This document shows positions 27,554-37,218 of a stretch of DNA of 64,000 nucleotides, one piece after another. The stretch is taken from positions 1-64,000 of the forward strand of contig JANQVH010000031.1 in NCBI GenBank assembly GCA_030730425.1. Direction: 5' to 3'. Origin of the DNA: Candidatus Nanopelagicaceae bacterium. GTDB taxonomy: Bacteria; Actinomycetota; Actinomycetes; Nanopelagicales; Nanopelagicaceae. Position numbers and translations under genes: made by a program. How positions within the stretch are numbered: position 1 is the first letter of the stretch; each line of letters begins with the position of its first letter. The notes below the pieces were generated by a model. That model ran no database searches and was not told the origin of the DNA. It saw only the letters and a list, made by a program, of their open reading frames with translations.

Positions 27554-28150
27554 TTAATCATTAACGGCATCGCCGGCAGGCTCTGCAGCAACGACAGTTA
27601 GGCTGGCAGCATCCCAAATTCCATATCGAGGATTAACCTCAACACTTAGAGCTGTTGCTTTATCAGTAACAATCTTCTGGATTAAGTCATTAATTTCAGA
27701 CTCAACAACTCCAGCTGCAAGCGCGCCATCAGTTATCTTTCGCAGGATCAAATCTCGACGAAGCACATTATCTAGAGATGTTGAGGGAATCGCTGCGCTC
27801 ACAAGTACATTCGGAAGGTTTTCCTCTCCTCCGATATTGGCATAAATTTCAATCTTGTAGGCATCAATTTCTGCTTGATCTATCTCAATTTTCTCTTCTT
27901 TTGCAACTTCATCAATAATTAAGTTAGAAATCATGTAGGAAAGTTGTGAGCGAGTTAGAGCCTCCCCACTTTCAAGACCCATCTGAGTTGTATCAACACC
28001 TTCGCGCTCTGCCAGGATTAAATCCACTTGATCTTGCAGCGCTGCGATTGTTATCTTCTCATCTCCAATAGTTGCCGCTGAATCAACCTGAGAACAGGAA
28101 GATAGAGCTAGCGCCAATATGGCGATAATGGGAGCTAGAAATTTCTTCAC
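27554..28150 (-). CDS. SurA N-domain-like lipoprotein
   Basis: The 198-residue lipoprotein has a lipobox LALSSC (Cys19) after a hydrophobic signal. The mature part starts with AATIGDEKITIAALQDQVDLILAERE, a pattern of SurA/PrsA-type chaperone N-domains. A helical region with LTRSQLSYMISNLIIDEVAKEEKI and a C-terminal VNPRYGIWD motif follow. No peptidyl-prolyl isomerase domain is present, so a chaperone-like role in the exoplasm is inferred. It lies seven bases after mfd and ahead of mazG, where mycobacteria carry lpqU, a different lipoprotein. Confidence 0.75.
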   Translation of the reverse strand: MKKFLAPIIAILALALSSCSQVDSAATIGDEKITIAALQDQVDLILAEREGVDTTQMGLESGEALTRSQLSYMISNLIIDEVAKEEKIEIDQAEIDAYKIEIYANIGGEENLPNVLVSAAIPSTSLDNVLRRDLILRKITDGALAAGVVESEINDLIQKIVTDKATALSVEVNPRYGIWDAASLTVVAAEPAGDAVND

Positions 28151-28157
28151 GGAGTTC

Positions 28158-31100
28158 TCACTTTCCTAAGGGGCGTTCAAGGAGAGTCTTGGCTAGCTCA
28201 ACCGCCCAATCAATGAGAGAAGTATCCCCTATTTCCTGCGCCTCTGATACCCAGGCAGCAGTTTGCGGCCGAGCAATCATCACAACTTGGGTTACCGACT
28301 TCACAATTGAGCCAGGATAGAGGCGCTTAATTTTCAACTCTAGCGATTCACTTGGCACAAGAGGTGCAATTTTTACATAACGACCCTGCACTGCAAAGTC
28401 TTGAATCTTTCGCTCCTTTAAGTAAGTGCGTAGACGAGCTATGCGCAGCAAGTTCTCTGCCTCTTTAGGAAGAACGCCAAAGCGATCACTTAACTCCTCG
28501 CCAATCTTTGTAATCTCATCTTCATCCTTTGTATCTGCAAGTCTTCGATATAGATCAAGACGGAGTCGATCAGATGGGACATATTCGGCAGAGAGATGAG
28601 CGGTAACAGGCAATTCAACTTTACAATCAACTAATTCTTGCCCTTGATCAATAAATCCTGCCTTGTACTCATTAACAGCATCTCCAACCATGCGCATATA
28701 TAAATCAAATCCCACATCTGCAATGTGGCCAGATTGCTCGCCTCCCAATAGATTTCCTGCCCCTCTTATCTCTAAATCTTTAAGAGCCACACGCATTCCA
28801 GCTCCGAGTTCGGTGTTCTGGGCAATTGTGCTTAATCGATCAAGTGCAACTTCGCTCATAGCTCTATCGATTGGATAAAAGAAGTAGGCATAAGCGCGCT
28901 CTCGTGAGCGTCCAACTCTTCCTCTAAGTTGATGAAGTTGTGATAGTCCAAAGAGATCTGCGCGTTCCACAATTAAAGTATTTGCATTTGCAACATCAAT
29001 ACCATTTTCGACAATTGTCGTGCAGACTAAAACATCAAATTCTCGATTCCAAAAACCTACAACTACCTGCTCTAGATTTGTCTCACTCATCTGCCCATGG
29101 GCGATAGCCACACTTGCTTGCGGAACTAGCCTTCTAATCTTGGCCGCTACCTCATCAATTGATTCCACGCGATTATGGATATAGAAGACTTGGCCATCTC
29201 GCAGTAGTTCTCGATGAATAGCTGCTGCTACCTGCTTTTCATCATATGCACCAACATAGGTAAGGACTGGATGGCGCTGCTCTGGCGGAGTAGTAATTGT
29301 GGACATTTCTCGAATTCCTGTAATAGCCATCTCAAGAGTTCGAGGAATTGGAGTGGCAGACATAGCTAGTACATCAACACTTGCTCTCAATTTCTTTAAT
29401 TTCTCTTTATGCTCAACGCCAAATCTCTGTTCCTCATCAACAATAATCAAACCTAAATCTCTAAAGGCAACATCATCTGAGAGCAATCTATGGGTGCCAA
29501 TAACAATATCTACCCCACCGCTAGCAAGGCCGGCTAGCGTTTCACTAATCTCCTTACTTGAAGCAAAACGTGATAGAGCTGAAACAGTTATTGGAAATCC
29601 GCTATAGCGCTGGGTAAAGGTTGCAAGGTGTTGCTGAGCAAGAAGAGTGGTTGGAACTAAAATTGCCACTTGCTTAGCATCTTGAACGGCTTTAAATGCT
29701 GCCCTAATAGCTATCTCTGTCTTTCCATATCCCACATCTCCACAAATAATTCGATCCATTGGATAGGGACGCTGCATATCCTCTTTAACTTCATTAATAG
29801 TGACTAATTGATCTGGAGTTTCAATATAGGCAAAGGAGTCCTCTAGCTCTCGCTGCCAAGTAGTGTCAGGTGAGAATGCAAAGCCAGGAGAGCTAGTTCT
29901 TGCAGCATAGAGACGAATTAACTCGCCAGCAATTTCCTTGACTGCCTTCTTAGCTCGACCCTTAGCTTTAATCCACTCCCCACCTCCAATGCGATGAACT
30001 GCAGGGGCTTCACCGCCGATATAGCGCGTGATCTGCTCTAAAGAATCAGTTGGAACATATATCCGATCTGCAGGATGGCCTTTCTTTGAGGAGGCATATT
30101 CAATTACCAAATACTCCCTAGAAATCCCAGCAACATCTCGCTGCACTAATTCAAGATATCTACCAACTCCATGTTGTTCATGAACCACATAATCGCCGCT
30201 CTTTAGCTCTAGAGGATCAATACTTGCTTTTCTCTTTGAGGGCATCCGTGAAGTAGTTGCGCGCAACTCTTTATTTCCAGTGATATCAGCTTCGGTAAGA
30301 AAAACAATCTTGAGTTCTTGATCAATAAATCCATCGTGAATCAAGGTAGAAGTTAAATACAACTTATCTGGCGCTAGATCAGCGCTTAACTTTTCAACTA
30401 GAGCAACAGCAATATCGCCATCTACAAATATGTCTCGATATCGCTCGAGAATGCCAATACCCTCTAAGGAGATAACGACTAGAAATCCTTGCTTAATCCA
30501 AGTTTTAACTTGCTGTATCAGCTTCTCAAAATTATTTTTAAATGGCTCAACTGAAATAAACTGGCTGATTTGTAGATCATCTGAGCTTCCGTAAGAGTTA
30601 AAGTAACGCCAGATAATTTGATTATCTGCAGCATATTCAATCGCCTCATCTAGCTCTAAAAATCCTCCAGTAGATAGTTCTTTGCGAAGCGGTGTATTAA
30701 AGCTTGCCTCACTGCCTTGGGATAGGGCGGCGCTAGACCAAGCAGCTGAGAGAAACTCTTCATTGGTGCTAATTAAGTCTCTAACCCTTAGGGCAATTCG
30801 CTCTTGATCAAGACTAATTACTTCAAAGCCTTTAGGAAGTAGTTCAAGAAGAGGCACTAATTTTTTTGATAAGACTGAAAGTAGTGACTCTAGACCTTGA
30901 CTATAAATCCCCTCTGAAGCTTTATTGCAGATCTCACTTATCTCTGGATATTTGCTTGCTAACTGCCTTGCTCGCTTTGCCACCTCAGGAGTAAGAATCA
31001 ACTCTCTGCAAGGAATGAGATTTAGCGCTCCTTCAACTAATGCAAAGGTGCGCTGATCACTAACTTCAAAATATCTGATCTCCTCTATCTCATCGCCAAA

Positions 31101-31652
31101 GAATTCAATACGAACTGGATGGTCTGCAAGTGGAGGGAATAGATCGATAATTCCACCTCTTACTGCAAAGTCCCCACGCCGCTCCACCATATCTACTCGA
31201 CTATAGGCACGATGAGTTAGCTCTTGAATTAGCTCAGAAAAGTTTTGTTGCTTGCCGCTTTGAATGCTTAACATCGGCATTTCGATTATTTCTTGATTAA
31301 TTGGTTGTAGTAGAGCTCTTGCAGTTGTTACTACTACTCTGGCTTTATCTAGATTTATCAGAGTATCTATCCGTCTTGCCACAGTATCGCTATTAGGACT
31401 TAGGCGTTCATGTGGCAAGCTCTCCCAAGCTGGAAATTCAGCTACTTGATCTACTAGCTCTGATAATTGCAGAGCAATCTCTGATGCTCTAGAACTTGAA
31501 TGGGTAATTACTAATTGCGGAGCCTTCTTACTTCTTTCAGCAATCAAGAATGGAAGAGCTGGCGTCGCAGAAATTAGAGCAACTTCACTCTGCTCCAAGG
31601 CAAGGTGAGTTGTTTCAGATAGCGAGATAAAGCCCGCTAGCTTTGCATTCAC
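28158..31652 (-). CDS. mfd: transcription-repair coupling factor Mfd
   Basis: Mfd removes RNA polymerase stalled at DNA damage and recruits UvrA. At 1164 residues it has the UvrB-like N-region (YSRVDMVERRGDFAVRGGIIDLFPP, FFGDEIEEIRYF), the RNA polymerase-interacting domain (GDYVVHEQHGVGRYLEL) and the SF2 translocase. Translocase motifs are Walker A CGDVGYGKTEIAIRAAF, LVPTTLLAQQH, IVDEEQRFG (DEEQ box), SATPIPRTL, HNRVESI and QLHQLRGRVGRS. The C-terminal TRCF domain (LSDRFGVLPKEAENL) is present. A GAATCT hexamer sits six bases before ATG. Divergent from ppc. Confidence 0.96.
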   Translation of the reverse strand: MNAKLAGFISLSETTHLALEQSEVALISATPALPFLIAERSKKAPQLVITHSSSRASEIALQLSELVDQVAEFPAWESLPHERLSPNSDTVARRIDTLINLDKARVVVTTARALLQPINQEIIEMPMLSIQSGKQQNFSELIQELTHRAYSRVDMVERRGDFAVRGGIIDLFPPLADHPVRIEFFGDEIEEIRYFEVSDQRTFALVEGALNLIPCRELILTPEVAKRARQLASKYPEISEICNKASEGIYSQGLESLLSVLSKKLVPLLELLPKGFEVISLDQERIALRVRDLISTNEEFLSAAWSSAALSQGSEASFNTPLRKELSTGGFLELDEAIEYAADNQIIWRYFNSYGSSDDLQISQFISVEPFKNNFEKLIQQVKTWIKQGFLVVISLEGIGILERYRDIFVDGDIAVALVEKLSADLAPDKLYLTSTLIHDGFIDQELKIVFLTEADITGNKELRATTSRMPSKRKASIDPLELKSGDYVVHEQHGVGRYLELVQRDVAGISREYLVIEYASSKKGHPADRIYVPTDSLEQITRYIGGEAPAVHRIGGGEWIKAKGRAKKAVKEIAGELIRLYAARTSSPGFAFSPDTTWQRELEDSFAYIETPDQLVTINEVKEDMQRPYPMDRIICGDVGYGKTEIAIRAAFKAVQDAKQVAILVPTTLLAQQHLATFTQRYSGFPITVSALSRFASSKEISETLAGLASGGVDIVIGTHRLLSDDVAFRDLGLIIVDEEQRFGVEHKEKLKKLRASVDVLAMSATPIPRTLEMAITGIREMSTITTPPEQRHPVLTYVGAYDEKQVAAAIHRELLRDGQVFYIHNRVESIDEVAAKIRRLVPQASVAIAHGQMSETNLEQVVVGFWNREFDVLVCTTIVENGIDVANANTLIVERADLFGLSQLHQLRGRVGRSRERAYAYFFYPIDRAMSEVALDRLSTIAQNTELGAGMRVALKDLEIRGAGNLLGGEQSGHIADVGFDLYMRMVGDAVNEYKAGFIDQGQELVDCKVELPVTAHLSAEYVPSDRLRLDLYRRLADTKDEDEITKIGEELSDRFGVLPKEAENLLRIARLRTYLKERKIQDFAVQGRYVKIAPLVPSESLELKIKRLYPGSIVKSVTQVVMIARPQTAAWVSEAQEIGDTSLIDWAVELAKTLLERPLGK

Positions 31653-31694
31653 TTAGATTCGCTCCCTCTCTTGAATCAGGCTCAACGCCGATTA

Positions 31695-31743
31695 GCCCCG
31701 ATTTCATAGCGGGCAGGGGTGCTGCTTCCAAGATGAAAGGGGC
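31695..31743. repeat. long imperfect inverted repeat between mfd and ppc
   Basis: GCCCC-GA-TTTCAT (31695-31707) pairs with ATGAAA-GGGGC (31733-31743), giving 11 paired bases with a 2-base bulge and a 25-base loop that is itself GC-rich. There is no T-run on either side, so it is not a standard terminator. It lies in a 136-bp divergent intergenic region. Confidence 0.5.
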
Positions 31744-31788
31744 TTATCTGTAAAACGCAGTGTAATTCTATCGTGCCATTATTAGCCC

Positions 31789-34479
31789 GTGTCCGTGCCT
31801 ACCTCTGCCGAAGAAAATCTCTCTCTTCGAAGTGATGTCCGCCGTTTAGGCGATCTATTAGGCCAATCTCTAGCTCGCCAAGATGGGCAGGAACTTCTTG
31901 ATCTAGTGGAGCTAGTTAGAAAGTCAGTGAGAGAAGGCGGAGGCGAGGATCTCCTTCAATCAATATCAGCAGATCAATCAGTAAAACTAGTAAGAGCCTT
32001 TAATGTCTATTTCAATCTAGCAAATGTTGCTGAACAAGTTCACCGTTCAAGAATTCTGGCAAAAGAGCGAATCAAAGGCGGCTCCTGGTTAAGTAGAGCT
32101 GTCGATAATATCTTGGCTGCTAGCAAAACTTCTGACGGCTTTACAAGTCAAGATATCGAAAAGTGGTTAAAGAATTTTCAAGTTCGCCCAGTATTTACAG
32201 CGCACCCAACTGAAGCTGCTCGTCGATCAGTGCTTGGAAAGCTCTCGACTATCTCAGAGTTATTAGATAAAAGTGATAGCCCAACTCGTGACCGACGTCT
32301 TGCTGAATCGGTAGATCTTCTATGGCAAACCGATGAGTTAAGACTTGGTAGACCAGAGCCACTTGATGAGGCAATTAATGCTCTCTACTACCTAGATGAT
32401 CTCTTCCGACTAACAATTCCTGAAGTTCTCGAAGACTTCTCTCGAGAAATATCAAGGCTTGGTATCAAAGTTTCGCCAAGAGATTCGGTATTAAAGTTTG
32501 GCTCTTGGATTGGTGGAGATCGAGATGGTAATCCAAACATAACTCCTGAGGTCACCAAAGATGCAATTGTCCTCCAGATGGGTCATGCCATAAGAGTTCT
32601 TAATGAGGCTATGGATGAACTCCGTCAGGCCTTATCTGTTTCAACCAAGATTGCTGGAACATCAAAGCAGCTACTTGATTCGGTTGCTAAAGATTTGGAG
32701 AACCTGCCTGAGATTGAACCTCGTTTTAGAAGGATAAATGTCGAAGAGCCTTATCGACTTAAAGCCACTGCAATTGGTCATCGCTTGTTATTAACTAGAA
32801 GTAGACACCAAAATCGCACTGAGCATCAAGCGGGGCGTGATTATGCAAATACCAGAGAGCTAATTGATGATTTGATGTTGATGTATGACTCACTGATGCA
32901 AAATCGTGGCGAGCTAATAGCCAAAGGCTTACTTGAGCGCACCATACGCACTATCGCAGCCTTTGGTCTGACTCATGCCACTATGGATGTTAGAGAGCAC
33001 TCTCAAGCTCATGCCGCTGCGATTCAATCGCTCTTTAGTGATAGTAATTATCTACAACTATCCCCTGAGGGTAAAGCTGAGTTTCTTACTAAAGAGCTCA
33101 CCCAAGCTAGGCGAGATAGTTCAAAGCTAGGCGAGATAGATGGAAAGACTCTTAGAACTTTTACGGCGATAAAAGAGCTACAAGCAAGCTTTGATCCATC
33201 AGTTATAGAAACCTATATAGTCTCAATGACAAAAGGCCATGAAGATGTCTTAGCTGCGCTATATCTGGCTAAGGAAGCTGGACTTGTCGATTTTGAAGAT
33301 AAAAAAGCTGATATAGATATTGCGCCTCTACTTGAAACTGTTGCTGAACTTAGAGCAGCTGGAGATATTTTAGATAAATTGTTAAGTAACCAGATTTATC
33401 GCCAATATGTGAAATTACGTGGCGATATTCAAGAGGTAATGCTTGGCTATTCCGATTCAAATAAAGATGCTGGTATCGCTACAAGCCAGTGGGAGATCCA
33501 TCAAGCGCAGCGAAAACTTAGAGATGTTGCTGGAAAATATGGAGTTAAGTTAAGACTATTTCATGGTCGCGGAGGATCTGTCGGCCGCGGCGGTGGACCA
33601 ACTTATGATGCCATCATTGCTCTTCCCTGGGGAACTCTAGATGGCCAGATAAAAATGACTGAACAAGGCGAAGTTATCTCCGATAAGTACGCCCTTCCAG
33701 CTCTTGCTAGAGAGAATGTTGAATTAACACTTGCTGCTGCTCTGGAAGCAACAATACTTAATCGCTCTGCTCGCCAATCTTCAGAAGATCTCTCCAAGTG
33801 GAATTCGGCTATGGAATCTGTTAGCTCAGCAGCATTTACTAGATATCGCTCACTAGTTGAAAATCCTGAGCTTGCTAACTATTTTTATCAATCAACCCCA
33901 GTTGAACAGTTGGGAAATCTCTTTCTAGGCTCTCGCCCCTCTAGAAGACCTGATGCAAGCTCTGATCTCTCATCACTTCGAGCAATTCCCTGGGTATTTG
34001 GTTGGACTCAATCACGGCAGATTGTCCCTGGCTGGTATGGAGTGGGAAGCGGCCTTAAGGCTGCTCGTCTAGCTGGTCATGCTGAGAGCATGGCATCAAT
34101 GCTCAAAGATTGGCACTTCTTTAGAACATTTATAAGCAATGTGGAGATGACTATTGCTAAGACTGATTTAGCGATGGCTAGTAAATATGTATCTGCCCTA
34201 GTTGATCCATCACTTCATCATTTCTTAGACGATATAAAGGCAGAGTTTGAATTAACCGTTAGCGAGATATTGCTACTAACTGGCAAGAAAGATATTTTGG
34301 CCGACCAAGAAATTCTGGCCCAGACTCTTCAAGTTCGTGATGCTTATCTTGCTCCACTGCATCTACTACAAATCTCGCTATTAAAGAAAGTGCGCGAGGG
34401 AAGTAGTGATCCCTTAAATACTAGAGCATTACTTTTAACTATTAATGGCGTGGCGGCAGGACTTAGAAATACTGGTTGA
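31789..34479 (+). CDS. ppc: phosphoenolpyruvate carboxylase
   Basis: Ppc carboxylates PEP with bicarbonate to oxaloacetate, refilling the TCA cycle. 896 residues with catalytic His in VFTAHPTEAARRS, SWIGGDRDGNPNITPEV, MLGYSDSNKDAGIATSQW, the glycine loop FHGRGGSVGRGGGPTYDAI, and the family C-terminus GLRNTG. The GTG start at 31789 is preceded by CATTAT and six bases (TAGCCC), so it is leaderless; a second GTG lies two codons later. Convergent with pth with no gap. Confidence 0.97.
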   Translation: MSVPTSAEENLSLRSDVRRLGDLLGQSLARQDGQELLDLVELVRKSVREGGGEDLLQSISADQSVKLVRAFNVYFNLANVAEQVHRSRILAKERIKGGSWLSRAVDNILAASKTSDGFTSQDIEKWLKNFQVRPVFTAHPTEAARRSVLGKLSTISELLDKSDSPTRDRRLAESVDLLWQTDELRLGRPEPLDEAINALYYLDDLFRLTIPEVLEDFSREISRLGIKVSPRDSVLKFGSWIGGDRDGNPNITPEVTKDAIVLQMGHAIRVLNEAMDELRQALSVSTKIAGTSKQLLDSVAKDLENLPEIEPRFRRINVEEPYRLKATAIGHRLLLTRSRHQNRTEHQAGRDYANTRELIDDLMLMYDSLMQNRGELIAKGLLERTIRTIAAFGLTHATMDVREHSQAHAAAIQSLFSDSNYLQLSPEGKAEFLTKELTQARRDSSKLGEIDGKTLRTFTAIKELQASFDPSVIETYIVSMTKGHEDVLAALYLAKEAGLVDFEDKKADIDIAPLLETVAELRAAGDILDKLLSNQIYRQYVKLRGDIQEVMLGYSDSNKDAGIATSQWEIHQAQRKLRDVAGKYGVKLRLFHGRGGSVGRGGGPTYDAIIALPWGTLDGQIKMTEQGEVISDKYALPALARENVELTLAAALEATILNRSARQSSEDLSKWNSAMESVSSAAFTRYRSLVENPELANYFYQSTPVEQLGNLFLGSRPSRRPDASSDLSSLRAIPWVFGWTQSRQIVPGWYGVGSGLKAARLAGHAESMASMLKDWHFFRTFISNVEMTIAKTDLAMASKYVSALVDPSLHHFLDDIKAEFELTVSEILLLTGKKDILADQEILAQTLQVRDAYLAPLHLLQISLLKKVREGSSDPLNTRALLLTINGVAAGLRNTG

Positions 34480-35097
34480 TTACTTATTAAATGAGTTCTG
34501 TGCCTTCTCAATTCCTTGAGTAATAAGAAGCTCAATGGCATCAATGCCTCTTTGCAGGAAAAGATCTAGATCTTTTCGCTCAGCTGCTGAGAAGGCCTTT
34601 AAGACAAAGTCTGCTGGATCTTGTTCACCGATAGGCCGGCCAATACCAAGTCTGATGCGATAGTAATCAGAGCTAGAAAGTCCAGAGGTCACGCTCTTTA
34701 GGCCATTATGGCCATTATCTCCGCCACCATATTTAATTCGTATTGCTTGAAATGGGATATCTAACTCATCATGAGCGATGATGATGTGATCGCTACTGAC
34801 CTTAAAGAAGTTAGCTAGAGAACTTGTTGGCCCGCCAGATTCATTCATATAGCAGCGAAGCGTTGCTGCAATTAGGGAAACTCTTTGAGCTCCAACTCCG
34901 ATGCTAATTTCAGCAATATCTGCTCGAGATTTGTGAGATGAGAATTTAACTCCAGCTTTCTTGGCATACTCTGATATCAAAGCTGCGCCAATATTATGGC
35001 GCGTCTTTTCATACTCTTTGCCAGGATTACCAAGGCCAATTAATAGCCATCGGTTGGGAGAAGCTCCGCCTTTATCCTTGTTTGATCTACCAAACAT
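34480..35097 (-). CDS. pth: peptidyl-tRNA hydrolase
   Basis: Pth recycles tRNAs from aborted peptidyl-tRNA. The 205-residue protein has a short basic extension, then LLIGLGNPGKEYEKTRHNIGAALI (catalytic His), CYMNESGGPTSSL, IIAHDELDIPFQAIRIKYGGGDNGHNGLKS and RIRLGIGRP. It follows rplY by 17 bases, the classical rplY-pth pair. Confidence 0.95.
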   Translation of the reverse strand: MFGRSNKDKGGASPNRWLLIGLGNPGKEYEKTRHNIGAALISEYAKKAGVKFSSHKSRADIAEISIGVGAQRVSLIAATLRCYMNESGGPTSSLANFFKVSSDHIIIAHDELDIPFQAIRIKYGGGDNGHNGLKSVTSGLSSSDYYRIRLGIGRPIGEQDPADFVLKAFSAAERKDLDLFLQRGIDAIELLITQGIEKAQNSFNK

Positions 35098-35114
35098 GGA
35101 GCAAGGTTAGCCCT

Positions 35115-35759
35115 TTATTTTTCTTTACTCTCCTCAGCAGGAGCGCCTTCAGCAGGATCAGCAGCAGTAGCGTCAGCTTCACCTTCAGCTGGGGTAGCAG
35201 CAACAGCGACAACTTCTTCAAATGCCACGCGGACTGATAGATGGATAACAGTCATCTTTGGATCGCTCTTAAGGATTACGCCTGCAGGAAGAGTTACCTC
35301 TGATGCTGTCTTTGAATCCCCTGCCATCAAACCTTCAATATCAAGATCAAGTGATGCTGGGATTGCTGTTACATCTACTTCAACTTCAATTGTGTTATGT
35401 ACATGCTCCAAAATACCTTCTGGATCGTACTTACCATGTGCATGAACTGGCACGTGAACGATAACGCGCTCACCGCGGCGAACGATAATTAAATCTATAT
35501 GTTCCAAAGTCCCTTTCAGAGGATCGCGAACGATTGACTTTGGAAGCACTAACTCTTGCTTCTCACCTAAATCAACATTTAGAAGAACGTTAGAGGTCTT
35601 TATTGCTACTCCAACCTCGCGTGCTGGAAGGGAGATATGTATTGGCTTCTCACCATGTCCATAGATAACTGCTGGAACGCTGCCATCGCGGCGGATTCTT
35701 CTTGATGCGCCTTTTCCAAATTCACTACGGAGCGCGCCCTTAATTGAAACTTCAGCCAT
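35115..35759 (-). CDS. rplY: 50S ribosomal protein L25/general stress protein Ctc
   Basis: The 214-residue long (Ctc-type) L25 binds 5S rRNA. The N-terminal domain has GKGASRRIRRDGSVPAVIYGHG, PLKGTLEHIDLIIV; the C-terminal TL5 domain and an acidic Ala/Glu/Pro tail end in EESKEK. GAAAGG lies eight bases upstream of ATG 35759. The leader contains a 5-bp GC hairpin (GGGGG-ATT-CCCCC, 35782-35794) ahead of that site, which could affect initiation. Co-transcribed with pth. Confidence 0.95.
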   Translation of the reverse strand: MAEVSIKGALRSEFGKGASRRIRRDGSVPAVIYGHGEKPIHISLPAREVGVAIKTSNVLLNVDLGEKQELVLPKSIVRDPLKGTLEHIDLIIVRRGERVIVHVPVHAHGKYDPEGILEHVHNTIEVEVDVTAIPASLDLDIEGLMAGDSKTASEVTLPAGVILKSDPKMTVIHLSVRVAFEEVVAVAATPAEGEADATAADPAEGAPAEESKEK

Positions 35760-35853
35760 TTTCTTGCCTTTCGTCGATAACGGGGGATTCCCCCTCGCCT
35801 TAAGTGATGCGAAGGCTACCTAAAGGCAATTAGAAGCGCAAAACCGGGCTCAA

Positions 35854-37218
35854 CTACCGCCTTAAACGACGAGTGATTCGCCAGATGAGAAAGAGCGGAA
35901 TGACTCCCACTAATAAATACCAAGGGGTAAAGGCTAATCTTGCATGGCTATCTAGATCTGGATCGATCGCTCCAGCCATTCTTGGTAATTCGATGGTTGA
36001 AACAACTCCAGCATGATCTGAAGGAAAACAAATCTTGCTGCCGCAATTCCAGACTCCTGAGCCATCGGGCCATACATTGCCAATTATCTTTGAACTCACC
36101 GTGGCATAAACATTTTTAGTAAAAATATAATCAAGGCGATCTGTAAATCCATATTGATTACCAAGTTGCTTAGCAATCTTTGCTCGCCTCTTATCAGGGC
36201 CATCTAGAAGCGCTGCTGCTCCCCAGGTGAAGTAGCGGGCGTTTTTAGCATCAGGTGATGCATTTTCAAATCCTGCTTCAATCATTGTGGAGTAAGCGTT
36301 GCACTTAGCTCCACCAGGCGTTGGACAGATATCGCTAACTACAGGTTGCTCACCTGGATTTGGATCATCAACTCCTCTTGGATCTCGATAATCTGCATTG
36401 AAATCACCAAGGATGATAATTGGCATCTTGGCATCTTTTAGATCAGCAACTAACTGCCCAGCTTGAATTGCAGAATTTGGAATCTTATTCTCATCCCAGA
36501 TTGATTCCAGGTGAGTTGTAATTACCCGAACCACTGAGTCTTGGACTTTAAAATCAGCCCAGCTATATCCACGATAGATCTTCATCAATACTGGAACTAT
36601 GGAATAACTTGCTTCATATTCACTATTTCCAACTTGGATAATCTGAGATTTAACATCATCTCGAACTAAAAGAGCATCACCGATAACAAAGCCGCAGGCC
36701 GCGCTATCTTGACCAAATATTGGATTGAATACTTCAGGATCTACTACTTTAGTTAAATAAGGAATAGGAGCAATCGAATAGCCTGGATTAAAGGCTTTAA
36801 CGCCATTGGCAGAGGCAATTGAATAAGAAAGGCCCGCACTCTTTGTAGCAGCTATCAAGTCATCTAGAAAGTTATAGATTTCAACTTCTTGGTCAGAGAA
36901 ATCCTTCTTACAACGCCAAGATGTCGCCTCTTGAATTCCAATTATCTCAGGGCGATCTTGCAGGATTTCTTTAGCTAATTTTGGAGCTCTAGCTTTAAAG
37001 TTTGTCTGCTTCATCTGATCCCACATAAATTGAGCAGCTGCTGGGAAGTTAGGAATCAAATCAAGTGCTACCCCAACATCTGCGCCAAGATAGATATTTC
37101 TTGACATAACAGTTATGCGATAGGGCTCATTTGATTGGGCAGGTGCAAGGGGAAGAGTAAAGAGTGCGCAGAGAAGGAGAGAGAGCCAGCGCAGCCTTGA
37201 TCTTTTAGGAGTGGCCAT
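35854..37218 (-). CDS. exported, membrane-anchored EEP-family phosphatase/nuclease
   Basis: The 454-residue protein has an N-terminal signal (RSRLRWLSLLLCALFTLPLAPAQS), a large DNase I-like domain, and a C-terminal helix with an arginine tail (WYLLVGVIPLFLIWRITRRLRR), which should hold the catalytic domain outside the membrane. Motifs: ITVMSRNIYLGAD, IIGIQEATSW, VITTHLES, IIILGDFNADYRDP and FPSDHAGVVST. The substrate (extracellular DNA, a nucleotide, a phospholipid) is unknown. I prefer ATG 37218, which overlaps the prs stop by 14 bases, over 37248. It interrupts the usual prs-rplY order and may help scavenge phosphate or nucleic acids. Confidence 0.78.
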   Translation of the reverse strand: MATPKRSRLRWLSLLLCALFTLPLAPAQSNEPYRITVMSRNIYLGADVGVALDLIPNFPAAAQFMWDQMKQTNFKARAPKLAKEILQDRPEIIGIQEATSWRCKKDFSDQEVEIYNFLDDLIAATKSAGLSYSIASANGVKAFNPGYSIAPIPYLTKVVDPEVFNPIFGQDSAACGFVIGDALLVRDDVKSQIIQVGNSEYEASYSIVPVLMKIYRGYSWADFKVQDSVVRVITTHLESIWDENKIPNSAIQAGQLVADLKDAKMPIIILGDFNADYRDPRGVDDPNPGEQPVVSDICPTPGGAKCNAYSTMIEAGFENASPDAKNARYFTWGAAALLDGPDKRRAKIAKQLGNQYGFTDRLDYIFTKNVYATVSSKIIGNVWPDGSGVWNCGSKICFPSDHAGVVSTIELPRMAGAIDPDLDSHARLAFTPWYLLVGVIPLFLIWRITRRLRR

